A model generated the notes under the pieces. It searched no databases and was not told where the DNA came from. It saw only the letters and a list, made by a program, of their open reading frames with translations. From the NCBI GenBank assembly GCA_902489255.1, contig CABTZF010000002.1, positions 1 through 64,000 of the forward strand: a stretch of 64,000 nt of DNA, read 5' to 3'. This document shows positions 1-8,601 of the stretch, piece by piece. The stretch comes from an uncultured Peptoniphilus sp. GTDB lineage: Bacteria > Bacillota > Clostridia > Tissierellales > Peptoniphilaceae. Positions within the stretch are counted from its first letter, which is position 1, and every line of letters starts with the position of its first letter. The translations under genes were made by a program, and so were the position numbers.

Positions 1-32
1 AAAAAACACAATGGCTAAACTTAAATACTTGA

Positions 33-76
33 TAAAAAAAGATGTTGCAGAGTAGAATCATCTATTCTGCAACATC
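33..76 (-). terminator. hairpin with minus-strand U-tract
   Basis: A 16-bp stem with one mismatch (41-56 with 61-76, ATCA loop) is followed on the minus strand by a run of T (complement of 34-40). It looks like an intrinsic terminator for leftward transcription. It is a second one beyond the hairpin at 162-202, so it may back up the lipoprotein gene or end a separate short leftward transcript. On the plus strand no T-tract follows. The remaining bases up to 175 show no convincing gene. Confidence 0.55.
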
Positions 77-161
77 ACCTTTACTTTATGTTTTTAGCTT
101 ATGTATTGATTTTAAAATATATAATAGTTATGTATTTTTTATTAGTCTTTAGTATAAATAT

Positions 162-202
162 AAAAAATGGCGGGATTAGTTATTGTAATCCGCCATTTTT
201 TC
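162..202 (-). terminator. bidirectional terminator overlapping the lipoprotein stop
   Basis: A 16-bp stem with one bulged G, rich in GC at its centre and flanked by A6 and T6 runs, overlaps the last codons and stop of the minus-strand lipoprotein gene. It would terminate in either direction. Confidence 0.75.
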
Positions 203-811
203 GTTTAATAAAGATTTCATATTATAATTTTCTAATAACTGAAAATTATTTATTATATCATAAGTGTTATTTGAGCTTAGTTCATAGACCAGATTGTTAA
301 TTTTATATATGCCTTTTGCCTTAACTACTCTATTTATATGATCGCTTTTTACATATATGAGAAGTTTTGGAGAGTTTTCAAATTGGTAGCTATCATAGTA
401 TTCATATTCTTTTAATGAGTCTTTTGGTAAGTTTTTTATAGATGATGATGTAGAGAATGTAATTTTTACTAGAAGGTCATCTTCTTTGTCATTAAAGGAG
501 TTCTGCTCAACTGAATATATATTTACTTGTGAAATAGGTCCTCCAAAAAATTCTATGTAACTTACATAGATTTGGGCTGGATTTTTGAACAGGTCTATGC
601 CTAAATGATTTTCAAATAGTCTCAAGTCCCTGTATGTAACCTTGAATTTGAAGTTTTTATCTTTTGATTTTGTGGTATTTTTTAAATTTTCAAAAGAAAT
701 TCTTACGGGCTTTACCCTATATACTTGGTCTATGTTATTATAATTTTTTGTAGATGATAGGGAGCAGGCACCTAATATTAATATTAAAGGAATTAAAAGT
801 ATCTTTTTCAT
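176..811 (-). CDS. putative lipoprotein of unknown function
   Basis: A 211-residue exported protein that I do not recognise. It starts with a short basic n-region and hydrophobic core ending in a lipobox (LGAC, Cys16), so it is predicted to be cleaved by signal peptidase II and anchored to the outer face of the membrane. The mature part is polar, rich in Lys, Asn and Ser, and has no motif I can assign. An AGAGGTG ribosome-binding site precedes the ATG. It is divergent from the hydrogenase-maturation operon and monocistronic, with its terminator overlapping the stop codon. The lipoprotein call is firm; no function is proposed. Confidence 0.8.
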   Translation of the reverse strand: MKKILLIPLILILGACSLSSTKNYNNIDQVYRVKPVRISFENLKNTTKSKDKNFKFKVTYRDLRLFENHLGIDLFKNPAQIYVSYIEFFGGPISQVNIYSVEQNSFNDKEDDLLVKITFSTSSSIKNLPKDSLKEYEYYDSYQFENSPKLLIYVKSDHINRVVKAKGIYKINNLVYELSSNNTYDIINNFQLLENYNMKSLLNEKMADYNN

Positions 812-880
812 AGATTCACCTCTTTACTATTTTATCATACTCACATATAAATAGAAACAAGTGATTTTTTTAATATTTAG

Positions 881-908
881 TTGATATATTTTATAAATTT
901 AGTATAAT
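881..908 (+). promoter_or_regulatory. sigma-A-type promoter of the hyd maturation operon
   Basis: TTGATA (881-886) and TATAAT (903-908) are separated by 16 bp, about 30 bp upstream of the AAAGGAGG site of the first gene. The match is by eye only. Confidence 0.6.
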
Positions 909-941
909 TAAATTGTTAAGGATATAACAAAGGAGGATTTT

Positions 942-1178
942 ATGACAAGAATTGCAGTAATAGCTATTATTGTTACTAACCCAAATTCTGTTGAAAAATT
1001 AAACGAAGAACTTCATGAATTTAGACAATTTATTATTGGAAGGCTCGGAGTTCCTTACAGAGAAAAAAATTTAAATATTATCTCTATAGCCTTGGATGCT
1101 CCTATGGATACTATTAACGCACTTAACGGGAAAATTGGTGCTTTGCCAGGAGTATCATCAAAGACAATAATACAATAA
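942..1178 (+). CDS. TM1266-family iron-only hydrogenase system regulator
   Basis: A 78-residue protein of the TM1266 family, small ACT/NikR-C-like proteins found almost only beside [FeFe]-hydrogenase maturation genes and annotated as putative regulators. The N-terminal strand with IVTNP, the central REKNLNIISIALDAP segment and the GALPGVSSK tail fit the family, and the length is typical. A strong AAAGGAGG site lies 7 nt before the ATG, and a promoter lies just upstream. Its stop overlaps the hydE start by one base, so translation is probably coupled. There is no DNA-binding domain, so any regulatory role is presumed to act through ligand or protein binding. The family is clear but the function is not established. 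Confidence 0.88.
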   Translation: MTRIAVIAIIVTNPNSVEKLNEELHEFRQFIIGRLGVPYREKNLNIISIALDAPMDTINALNGKIGALPGVSSKTIIQ

Positions 1179-2206
1179 TGAATGTTGAGGATATTTGTAA
1201 TAAGTTTTATCTGACTAAAAAGCTTTCCTTTGAGGAATTTAAGTTTCTTTATTGCTTGGAGGATTTTTCTTCCTTAAATGCTTTTGCTAGAAAATTATCT
1301 TTGAAAAATTTTTCTAATAAAATTTATATTAGGGGTTTAATTGAAATTTCTACTGTATGCAAGAATAATTGTTATTATTGCGGTTTAAGAAGTGATAATA
1401 AAAATACCGAGAGAATTAGATTAAAAAAGGAAGATATTTTAAAAAGAGCTGAGGCTGGTTATAAGATGGGAATTAGAACCTTAGTTATGCAGGGAGGGGA
1501 AGACCCTTTTTATACTAAGGATTATATGGTTGATATTATTAAAACTCTTAAAAATATTTATCCAGACATTGCCATCACCCTATCTCTTGGAGAAAGATCT
1601 TTTGAAGATTTTAAAGCTTTTAAAGAGGCTGGTGCTGATAGGTATCTTTTGCGTCATGAAACTTATGATAGGGGTCATTATCAGGCACTGCATCCTCGTG
1701 AAATGTCTTTTGACAACAGAATCGAGTGCCTTTATAATTTAAAATCTCTAGGTTTTCAAACTGGATGTGGTATGATGATAGGCTCTCCCTATCAAAAAAT
1801 TGAAAATGTCTACAAAGATCTAGAACTAATTTTAAAATTAAAGCCTCAAATGGTTGGTCTTGGACCTTTTATTGCCCAAAAAGATTCGCCTTTTAATAAT
1901 TATGAAAATGGTAAATTAAGTTATGTTCTTAAAATATTATCTATTGTAAGAATTGCTGATGAAAAAGTTCTTTTGCCTGCGACTACAGCTCTTGGGACTA
2001 TCCATAAGATGGGAAGGGAACTTGGAATTCTTGCTGGAGCTAATGTTCTTATGCCAAATATTGGCAGCGAAAAATTGAGACAATCTTATAAGCTCTATGA
2101 TAATAAAATTGGCACTAAACTTGAAAATGAAGATGATTTTTTCTCTCTGAGTTCTAAAGTTTTTGCAATAGGTTATGAACTCTCTATGTCTAGAGGGGAT
2201 TATTGA
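1178..2206 (+). CDS. hydE: [FeFe] hydrogenase H-cluster maturase HydE (radical SAM)
   Basis: A 342-residue radical SAM enzyme that helps build the dithiomethylamine-bridged di-iron subcluster of [FeFe]-hydrogenase in the cytoplasm. The CX3CX2C motif for the SAM-binding [4Fe-4S] cluster is at Cys61, Cys65 and Cys68, followed by the GGED-type motif (MQGGEDP) of the radical SAM barrel. Length and order fit HydE rather than BioB. The ATG overlaps the stop of the upstream regulator (TAATG), and hydG follows after 37 bp with its own GGAG site. The operon also has hydF, so all three dedicated maturases are present, but the structural hydrogenase is outside this window. Confidence 0.95.
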   Translation: MNVEDICNKFYLTKKLSFEEFKFLYCLEDFSSLNAFARKLSLKNFSNKIYIRGLIEISTVCKNNCYYCGLRSDNKNTERIRLKKEDILKRAEAGYKMGIRTLVMQGGEDPFYTKDYMVDIIKTLKNIYPDIAITLSLGERSFEDFKAFKEAGADRYLLRHETYDRGHYQALHPREMSFDNRIECLYNLKSLGFQTGCGMMIGSPYQKIENVYKDLELILKLKPQMVGLGPFIAQKDSPFNNYENGKLSYVLKILSIVRIADEKVLLPATTALGTIHKMGRELGILAGANVLMPNIGSEKLRQSYKLYDNKIGTKLENEDDFFSLSSKVFAIGYELSMSRGDY

Positions 2207-2243
2207 CAGGAAAGATTAAAATCTGACCTGGAAAGGAGAAATT

Positions 2244-3659
2244 ATGTATAATAAATATTCAAGCGATCCTAATGAATTTATTAATCATGAGGAAATTTTA
2301 GACACTTTGGATTTTGCACAAAAAAATAAGCACAACAAGCTTTTGTTAGAAGAAATTCTAAACAAGGCTGCTTTAGAAAAAGGTTTGAGCCATAGGGAAG
2401 CGGCTGTGCTTCTCTTATCTGATGAAAAATGGGTCAAAGACGGTATTTTTTCTCTTGCAAAAAAAATCAAAGAAAATTATTACGGAAATAGAATTATTCT
2501 ATTTGCACCTCTTTATCTTTCAAATTATTGCGTAAATCACTGCGTATATTGTCCCTACCATGCTAAAAACAAAAATATAGTTAGAATTAAATTGACACAG
2601 GAGCAGATAAAAAATGAGGTTATTGCTCTTCAAGATTTAGGTCACAAAAGGCTTGCTCTTGAACTTGGTGAAGATCCAGTAAATAACCCAATTGATTACG
2701 TCTTGGAATCTATTGATACAATTTATTCGATTAAGCATAAAAATGGCTCAATCAGACGTGTCAATGTAAATATTGCAGCTACTACTGTAGAAAATTATAA
2801 AAAATTACATGATAGGGGAATAGGTACATATATCTTATTCCAAGAAACTTACAATAAAAAATCTTATGAAAAACTTCATCCTTACGGACCTAAACACGAT
2901 TATGATTATCACACAACAGCCATGGATAGAGCCCAAGAAGGCGGGATTGATGATGTTGGTATTGGAGTTTTGTTTGGACTTGAAACTTATAAATATGAGC
3001 TGGTAGGATTGCTTATGCATGCTGAACACTTAGAGGCAACTTTTGGTGTTGGACCACACACTATTTCTGTTTCAAGAATCCAACCTGCTGATGATATTGA
3101 CCCTAAATCTTTTAAAAATGCTCTTGCAGATGATATTTTTGAAAAAATTATTGGTCTTATTCGCTTGAGTGTTCCATATACTGGTATGATTATTTCTACA
3201 AGGGAATCAAAAATAGTAAGGGAAAAAGCTTTAGCTTTAGGAATCAGTCAAATCTCAGGTGGTTCAAGAACTACAGTTGGCGGTTATGCCAATGGTAAGG
3301 ATGTAAATTCTGCTCAATTTGAACTGGCAGATAATAGAACCCTTGAAGAAGTTGTAGATTGGCTTATTGAGCTTGGATATATACCATCATTTTGTACTGC
3401 TTGCTATAGGGCAGGCAGAACTGGAGATAGGTTTATGGCATTGTGCAAGTCTAAGCAAATATTAAACTGCTGTCAACCCAACGCTCTTATGACTTTAAAG
3501 GAATATTTACTTGATTACGGTTCAGATTTTTCTAAAGAATTAGGAGAAAAATTAATTGATCATGAACTTAAGAAAATTCCAAGAGATTCTGTAAGAGAAA
3601 GAGCAAAAACCATGATAGCTCAGATGGCTTATGAAGGAAAGAGAGATTTTAGATTTTAA
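2244..3659 (+). CDS. hydG: [FeFe] hydrogenase H-cluster maturase HydG (tyrosine lyase)
   Basis: A 471-residue radical SAM tyrosine lyase that makes the CO and CN ligands of the H-cluster iron from tyrosine. Cys96, Cys100 and Cys103 form the CX3CX2C radical SAM motif. Cys384, Cys387 and Cys410 form the CX2CX22C site of the C-terminal auxiliary cluster, which separates HydG from the thiamine enzyme ThiH. Length is normal. It has its own AAAGGAG site and its stop overlaps the hydF start by one base, implying coupled translation. All cluster ligands are present, so activity is expected. Confidence 0.96.
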   Translation: MYNKYSSDPNEFINHEEILDTLDFAQKNKHNKLLLEEILNKAALEKGLSHREAAVLLLSDEKWVKDGIFSLAKKIKENYYGNRIILFAPLYLSNYCVNHCVYCPYHAKNKNIVRIKLTQEQIKNEVIALQDLGHKRLALELGEDPVNNPIDYVLESIDTIYSIKHKNGSIRRVNVNIAATTVENYKKLHDRGIGTYILFQETYNKKSYEKLHPYGPKHDYDYHTTAMDRAQEGGIDDVGIGVLFGLETYKYELVGLLMHAEHLEATFGVGPHTISVSRIQPADDIDPKSFKNALADDIFEKIIGLIRLSVPYTGMIISTRESKIVREKALALGISQISGGSRTTVGGYANGKDVNSAQFELADNRTLEEVVDWLIELGYIPSFCTACYRAGRTGDRFMALCKSKQILNCCQPNALMTLKEYLLDYGSDFSKELGEKLIDHELKKIPRDSVRERAKTMIAQMAYEGKRDFRF

Positions 3660-4831
3660 TGGAAGTTTCAAAGGGAAATAGGATTCATATAGGTATTTTT
3701 GGAAAAGTAAATAGTGGCAAGTCTTCTCTTATAAATCTTTTAGCAGCTAGGGAAGTATCAATAGTTTCAGATAGAGAAGGAACTACTACTGATAGTGTAT
3801 ATAAGTCTATGGAATTTTTGGGACTAGGACCTGTAACTATAATGGATACTCCAGGGGTTTGTGATAAAAGTTTTTTAGGTAAGCTCAGGGAACAGAGATT
3901 AGAAAGAGATATTGAAAAGGCAGATATTGCCATAATTTTATTTTCTGATTCTGATATTGGAAGAGAGCTTGAACTCATAAAAAAACTTAAAAAATCAAAA
4001 ATTTTACTTGTAATTAATAAGGTAGATATTTTATCAGCCCAAGAAAAAGAAAATATTTATAAGAATTTAAAAGATTTGCCCTTTAAAATTATAGAAATTT
4101 CTACAAAAGAAAAAAATGGAATAGAAGAATTAAAAAAAGAACTTGTCAAATTAAAACCAGAGGAGGCTCCTTTAATTTTTGATGGTCTTGTAAAAAAAGG
4201 CGACAGAGTTTTACTCATCATGCCACAGGATATTGCAGCTCCAAAAAAAAGACTAATTTTGCCTCAGGTGGAATCTATAAGGGAACTTTTAGATAGAGAA
4301 GCGCTTTTATATATTGCAAAGGTGGAAAATATGGAAGATATGCTTTCGTCCTTAAAAGAGGCGCCTGATTTAATAGTTACTGATTCTCAAGTTTTCCAAG
4401 ATGTTTATAAACTAAAACTGGAAAAATCAAAACTAACTTCTTTTTCTGTATTATTTGCAAAAATGAAGGGTGACATTGACACTTATATTAAAGGTACAGA
4501 AGTTTTTTCAAAAATTGATGAAAATTCAAAAATTTTAATAGCTGAATGTTGCACCCACGCTCCTTTAAGCGAAGATATTGGAAGAGTTAAAATTCCAAAT
4601 ATGTTAAAGAAAAAATATGGAGAAAATTTGCAGGTAGATTTTCAAAGTGGAGCATCCCTACCAAAAGATATTGAAAAATATGATCTAATTATCCAATGTG
4701 GTGGTTGTATGATGACAAGAAATAATATACTAAATAGGATTGAAAAAGCAAAAGTTTTAAATGTACCCATTACAAACTACGGACTGACTATTGCTTATTT
4801 TAAAAAAACTCTTGATAAAATAACTATATAA
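3659..4831 (+). CDS. hydF: [FeFe] hydrogenase maturation GTPase HydF
   Basis: A 390-residue scaffold GTPase that receives the di-iron precursor built by HydE and HydG and delivers it to apo-hydrogenase. The N-terminal G domain has the P-loop GKVNSGKS (residues 15-22), DTPG (63-66) and NKVD (120-123). The C-terminal cluster domain has CTH (Cys298, His300) and CGGC (Cys347, Cys350). Most HydF proteins have His just before that last CxxC; here it is Gln346. The start lies in the TAATG junction with hydG. An intrinsic terminator follows, so hydF closes the operon. Confidence 0.95.
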   Translation: MEVSKGNRIHIGIFGKVNSGKSSLINLLAAREVSIVSDREGTTTDSVYKSMEFLGLGPVTIMDTPGVCDKSFLGKLREQRLERDIEKADIAIILFSDSDIGRELELIKKLKKSKILLVINKVDILSAQEKENIYKNLKDLPFKIIEISTKEKNGIEELKKELVKLKPEEAPLIFDGLVKKGDRVLLIMPQDIAAPKKRLILPQVESIRELLDREALLYIAKVENMEDMLSSLKEAPDLIVTDSQVFQDVYKLKLEKSKLTSFSVLFAKMKGDIDTYIKGTEVFSKIDENSKILIAECCTHAPLSEDIGRVKIPNMLKKKYGENLQVDFQSGASLPKDIEKYDLIIQCGGCMMTRNNILNRIEKAKVLNVPITNYGLTIAYFKKTLDKITI

Positions 4832-4836
4832 AATAT

Positions 4837-4886
4837 AAAACTTACCCCAAAGTCAGTTAACATTTGAATCTTTAGGGTAAGTTTTT
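4837..4886 (+). terminator. terminator of the hyd operon
   Basis: A 16-bp stem (4837-4852 with 4870-4885, one mismatch) is followed by T6 and further T-rich sequence. It lies between hydF and the convergent cysE and is symmetric enough to serve both. Confidence 0.85.
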
Positions 4887-4996
4887 TATTTTTTTGAAAT
4901 TTTTTAATATACATTAATAGTTCTCATAGGAAATAATAGATAATTATTAAAGAAGTAAGCTATTTATCATGTATATATTATTATTAACCATAAAAT

Positions 4997-5422
4997 TTAA
5001 TCAATTTCTTTAATTTTTACAACTTTTGCCGGCAGGCCAACTGCTGTGGCACCCTTTGGAACATCAGAAAGAACCAAGGCACCAGCACCAATTTTTGCAA
5101 AATCTCCCACCTTTACAGGACCAAGAATTGTGGCACCAGTTCCTATTGTTACATAGTTACCAACACTTGGGTGTCTTTTGTGGTCCTTTTCGTTACCTGT
5201 ACCTCCAAGAGTTATATTGTGGTAAAAATGGCAATAATCCCCAACTTCTGCTGTTTCTCCTATAACAACAGCCATGCCGTGGTCTATAAATAAATTTTTG
5301 CCTATTTTTGCTCCAGGGTGAATTTCAATACCTGTCCTTCTTCTAGAAATTTGAGAAATCCATCTTACAAAAATCTTGTGGTTTTTATTGTAGAAATGGT
5401 GGGCAATCCTGTGATAAATCAT
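4997..5422 (-). CDS. cysE: serine O-acetyltransferase, N-terminally shortened
   Basis: A left-handed beta-helix acetyltransferase of the CysE/EpsC type, which would convert serine and acetyl-CoA to O-acetylserine for cysteine synthesis. The helix is complete, with hexapeptide repeats, the DH pair (FIDHG), GETAEVG, TLGGTG and the second conserved His (KRHP). The ATG given here yields 141 residues and has no ribosome-binding site. The frame stays open for 16 more codons to 5470, and these encode recognisable family sequence (EAVFLYP..RA) that aligns just upstream of the usual YHRIAH motif. No ATG, GTG or TTG lies there, and about 20 further N-terminal residues are absent because serS ends at 5467. 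It may be a truncated gene, start at a rare codon, or depend on readthrough or coupling from serS. Confidence 0.75.
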   Translation of the reverse strand: MIYHRIAHHFYNKNHKIFVRWISQISRRRTGIEIHPGAKIGKNLFIDHGMAVVIGETAEVGDYCHFYHNITLGGTGNEKDHKRHPSVGNYVTIGTGATILGPVKVGDFAKIGAGALVLSDVPKGATAVGLPAKVVKIKEID

Positions 5423-5466
5423 GGCACGAACTATTGGATATAAAAAGACTGCTTCTATTTTATATA

Positions 5467-6756
5467 TTATTTATTCTTAGGAACAAGCTTATCTTTTCCA
5501 CCCATATACATTCTTAAAGGTTCAGGAATTTTTATGCTTCCATCTTCTTGAAGTAGGTTTTCTAAAAATGCTATAAGCATTCTTGGAGGAGCAACACAAG
5601 TATTATTTAAAGTGTGTGCTAGATATATTCCATCTTTTCCTCTCAATCTGATATTTAATCTTCTAGCTTGAGCATCTCCAAGATTAGAGCAAGAACCAAC
5701 TTCAAAATATTTATTTTGTCTAGGTGAAAAAGCTTCAACATCAAGAGATTTTACTTTTAAATCAGCCAAATCTCCTGAGCAGCATTCCAAAGTTCTTACA
5801 GGAATTTCAAGTGATCTGAAAAAGTCTACTGTATTTTGCCACAAAATTTTAAACCATTTTTTTGAATCTTCAGGCTTACATATAACTACCATTTCTTGCT
5901 TTTCAAATTGGTGAATCCTATAAACTCCTCTTTCTTCAATCCCGTGAGCTCCGACTTCTTTTCTAAAGCATGGAGAGTATGAGGTCATGGTTAAAGGCAT
6001 CTTATCTTCATCGGTAATTGTATTAATAAATTTACCAATCATAGAGTGTTCACTTGTACCTATTAAATATAAATCTTCTCCTTCAATTTTATACATCATA
6101 TTTTCCATTTCAGCAAAAGACATAACTCCAGTAACTACATCAGAGCGAATCATAAAAGGAGGTACATAATAAGTAAAGCCCCTATCAATCATAAAATCTC
6201 TAGCATAAGATAAAATTGCTGAGTGAAGTCTTGCAATATCTCCTCTTAAATAATAAAAGCCTGCACCTGAAGTATTTCGTGATGCATCAAGGTCTATACC
6301 GTCAAAAGTTTCCATAATATCAACATGGTAGGGAATTTCATAAGAAGGGATTACAGGTTCTCCAAATTTTTCAATTTCAACATTTTCACTGTCATCCTTA
6401 CCTATTGGTACAGTTTCATCAATTATTTGAGGAATAACTAACATTTTTTCTCTAATGGTATCATCAATTTTTCTTTGGTCCTCTTGTAAAGATTCTATTC
6501 TTTCATTAATTCTTGCAACTTCTTTTTTTGCTTCTTCGGCCATATCCCTTTCGCCATTTTTCATAAAAGTGCCGATTTCTTTAGAAATAGAATTTCTCTT
6601 TGCCCTAAGTTCATCGCCTTCACTTTTAAGTTCTCTGTTTTTCTTATCAAGTTCTATAACTTCATCAACAAGGTGAAGCTTTTCATCTTGAAATTTTTTC
6701 TTGATATTTTCTTTTACAAGGTTAGGATTTGACCTTATTAATTTGATATCTAACAT
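5467..6756 (-). CDS. serS: serine-tRNA ligase
   Basis: A class II aminoacyl-tRNA synthetase of 429 residues that charges tRNA-Ser. It has an N-terminal two-helix coiled-coil arm (about residues 30-100, rich in Lys and Glu), a serine-pocket segment GTSEHSM near residue 231, motif 2 (FRKEVGAHG) near 258 and motif 3 ([11 protein letters not shown]) near 388. I chose the ATG at 6756 because GGAGGA sits 6 nt before it and MLDIKLIR is the normal SerRS start; the upstream in-frame ATG lacks a site and runs into the T-box terminator. Expression is controlled by the T-box leader upstream. Its stop abuts the shortened cysE. Confidence 0.96.
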   Translation of the reverse strand: MLDIKLIRSNPNLVKENIKKKFQDEKLHLVDEVIELDKKNRELKSEGDELRAKRNSISKEIGTFMKNGERDMAEEAKKEVARINERIESLQEDQRKIDDTIREKMLVIPQIIDETVPIGKDDSENVEIEKFGEPVIPSYEIPYHVDIMETFDGIDLDASRNTSGAGFYYLRGDIARLHSAILSYARDFMIDRGFTYYVPPFMIRSDVVTGVMSFAEMENMMYKIEGEDLYLIGTSEHSMIGKFINTITDEDKMPLTMTSYSPCFRKEVGAHGIEERGVYRIHQFEKQEMVVICKPEDSKKWFKILWQNTVDFFRSLEIPVRTLECCSGDLADLKVKSLDVEAFSPRQNKYFEVGSCSNLGDAQARRLNIRLRGKDGIYLAHTLNNTCVAPPRMLIAFLENLLQEDGSIKIPEPLRMYMGGKDKLVPKNK

Positions 6757-6782
6757 TTTTTCCTCCATAAATAAAATAAAAA

Positions 6783-6962
6783 AATCCCTCACCCAAAAGG
6801 GACGAGAGAACCCGCGTTGCCACCCTAATTAACTATTAGTTCGCTTTAAGATTATTGACTATTAAGCGGATTGGGTATTTCCAATTAGAAGTTTTCACCA
6901 TTCACTTCCTCTCTATAAATCTTTCATACTTACTATTCTTAATATTTGTCATATAAAATTTT
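6783..6962 (-). promoter_or_regulatory. T-box riboswitch leader of serS
   Basis: The minus strand carries the T-box sequence AGGGTGGCAACGCGGG (complement of 6811-6826). After it comes a terminator stem ending in T7 (6783-6808) just before the serS ribosome-binding site. Further upstream are AGTA, AGAGAG and a GGTGA apical-loop element (about 6895-6925), typical of T-box stem I. Uncharged tRNA-Ser would stabilise the antiterminator and switch on serS. A UCC in the sequence near 6869 is a possible serine specifier codon, but I could not place the specifier loop with certainty. Confidence 0.88.
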
Positions 6963-6966
6963 TCTC

Positions 6967-6995
6967 ATCATAACACATTAATATACTTTTTTCAA
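6967..6995 (-). promoter_or_regulatory. serS promoter
   Basis: On the minus strand TTGAAA (6990-6995) and TATGAT (6967-6972) are 17 bp apart, placing the start of transcription just before the T-box leader. Confidence 0.65.
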
Positions 6996-7090
6996 GTTGT
7001 GGTTAAAATATATTGCCACATTTATAGGTGCATATTGATTGAATAAAAATACTTAAACTCATAAAAAAATTAAATATATTGAAATGTGTT

Positions 7091-8470
7091 TTATTTATCC
7101 GCAAGGACAATAATATCTGATTTAAAGGGAATAATTTGCATTAATACCAGGTAGATAAGTGCACTTATACTATTGGAAAATAAATTTCCCCAAAAGACAG
7201 CATCCACTCCCAAGATATGCCTGGTTAGGAGAATAAATATATATCTGAATCCCCAAATTCTCGCAAGGCCCATAATTAAAGTAACTTTTGTTCTGCCAAG
7301 AGCTAATAAGGCTCCTTGGACAACCATGTATAAGGTAAAGGGAAAAACTGAAAAATTATAAATTTTAAGAGCATGGGTAGCAACATTAATTATTTCCATA
7401 TCCATTACAGTTTTTTGAAAAATTTCAACAAAAGACCTAGTAAGGGGTGTAATAAAAATTATCATACTTATTGAAAGAATGGCACCAACTAACAAAGATT
7501 TATAGTAAACATCCTTAGCTTTTTTTGTATTACCGCTTCCTACATTCATGGCAACCATTGTAGTTACAGTTGTTGAAATTGAAGATGGAACGGTAAAGGT
7601 TAGGGCACTAATATTTGAAGCAATTCCTTGAGCTGCTAAAACTTTTGAACCATAAGATTCAACTTCCATATTTATAAGGAAAAATCCAAAATAAACAAAC
7701 ATTGATGCCAGCATGGATGGAACTCCAATTCTTATAAATTCTCTTATACTTGCAATGTCCGGTCTATAATTTTTAAAAGATAATTTATATTCTTGGTTCT
7801 TTATAAATAAATCATAAAATAACCAGATACTAAGCAAGGAATAAGAACAAAAACTGGAAAAAACAGCTCCCTTTGCCCCAAGTCTAAATAATTTTAAAAA
7901 AATATAAGAAAAAACAAGTTTAAAAACCATCAGCATTATCATTCTTATAAGAGTTGCTTCGGGCTGACCGCAAGCATTTTTTATACCATTATAAATTGCT
8001 GCCATAAAAAGCATAGGCATAACAAAAGAATATAAGGAAAGATATTGAAATATATATGGAGCAATATCTTTATTTACATAGGCACTTAAAATATGTGCAC
8101 AAAGATAAAGAATGGGTGAGCATATAATTCCTAAAAACAGTGAAAAAACTAAAAGTTGTAGGGAAGAATGTTTAACTCTTTTAATATCTCCAAGCCCATT
8201 AAATTGACCGATAATTGCCATCCCGGCAGATCCAAGGCCCATAGAAAGTCCATTTAAGGTATTAATAACAGGAGCACAAAAAGTTACTGCACCTGCAACA
8301 TAAACTCCTCCATAATTATTTAAAAAGAATCCGTCAAATACAGGAATCATAGACTGAACAATGGCCATTATTATAGTTGGAAGACTTAGCATTATTAAGG
8401 TAGATAAAATATTGGAATTTAAAATCATCTCCCTACGTTCAGATGGAGATTTTTTAAGTAAATCAAACAA
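7091..8470 (-). CDS. MATE family efflux transporter
   Basis: A multidrug and toxic compound extrusion (MATE) transporter of about 459 residues, predicted to lie in the membrane with roughly twelve hydrophobic segments in two related halves and to export cationic compounds by Na+ or H+ antiport. MATE-like features include LSLPTIIMAIVQSMIPVFDG in TM1 and QGIASN in the second half. I prefer TTG at 8470 as the start because AGAGGTG ends 6 nt before it; the GTG at 8479 lies inside that site. A good promoter lies directly upstream. It is monocistronic, and the substrate cannot be read from sequence. Confidence 0.88.
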   Translation of the reverse strand: MFDLLKKSPSERREMILNSNILSTLIMLSLPTIIMAIVQSMIPVFDGFFLNNYGGVYVAGAVTFCAPVINTLNGLSMGLGSAGMAIIGQFNGLGDIKRVKHSSLQLLVFSLFLGIICSPILYLCAHILSAYVNKDIAPYIFQYLSLYSFVMPMLFMAAIYNGIKNACGQPEATLIRMIMLMVFKLVFSYIFLKLFRLGAKGAVFSSFCSYSLLSIWLFYDLFIKNQEYKLSFKNYRPDIASIREFIRIGVPSMLASMFVYFGFFLINMEVESYGSKVLAAQGIASNISALTFTVPSSISTTVTTMVAMNVGSGNTKKAKDVYYKSLLVGAILSISMIIFITPLTRSFVEIFQKTVMDMEIINVATHALKIYNFSVFPFTLYMVVQGALLALGRTKVTLIMGLARIWGFRYIFILLTRHILGVDAVFWGNLFSNSISALIYLVLMQIIPFKSDIIVLADK

Positions 8471-8492
8471 AATAAGCACCTCTTATATTTGA

Positions 8493-8521
8493 ATTATATA
8501 TATTAAAAATATTTAAGTCAA
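8493..8521 (-). promoter_or_regulatory. promoter of the MATE gene
   Basis: On the minus strand TTGACT (8516-8521) and TATAAT (8493-8498) are separated by 17 bp, ending about 10 bp before the ribosome-binding site. Confidence 0.65.
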
Positions 8522-8601
8522 TTTTAATAAATTTGAATTCTTCTTGATAATAAGACTTGGAGTAAAAATTTATAAATAAATATTTTAAGATAAATTAAAA
8601 T

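Noticed and set aside
88..300. Plus-strand 70-codon open frame at the left edge
   Set aside because: It has no ribosome-binding site, runs through a terminator hairpin and overlaps the well-supported minus-strand lipoprotein gene.
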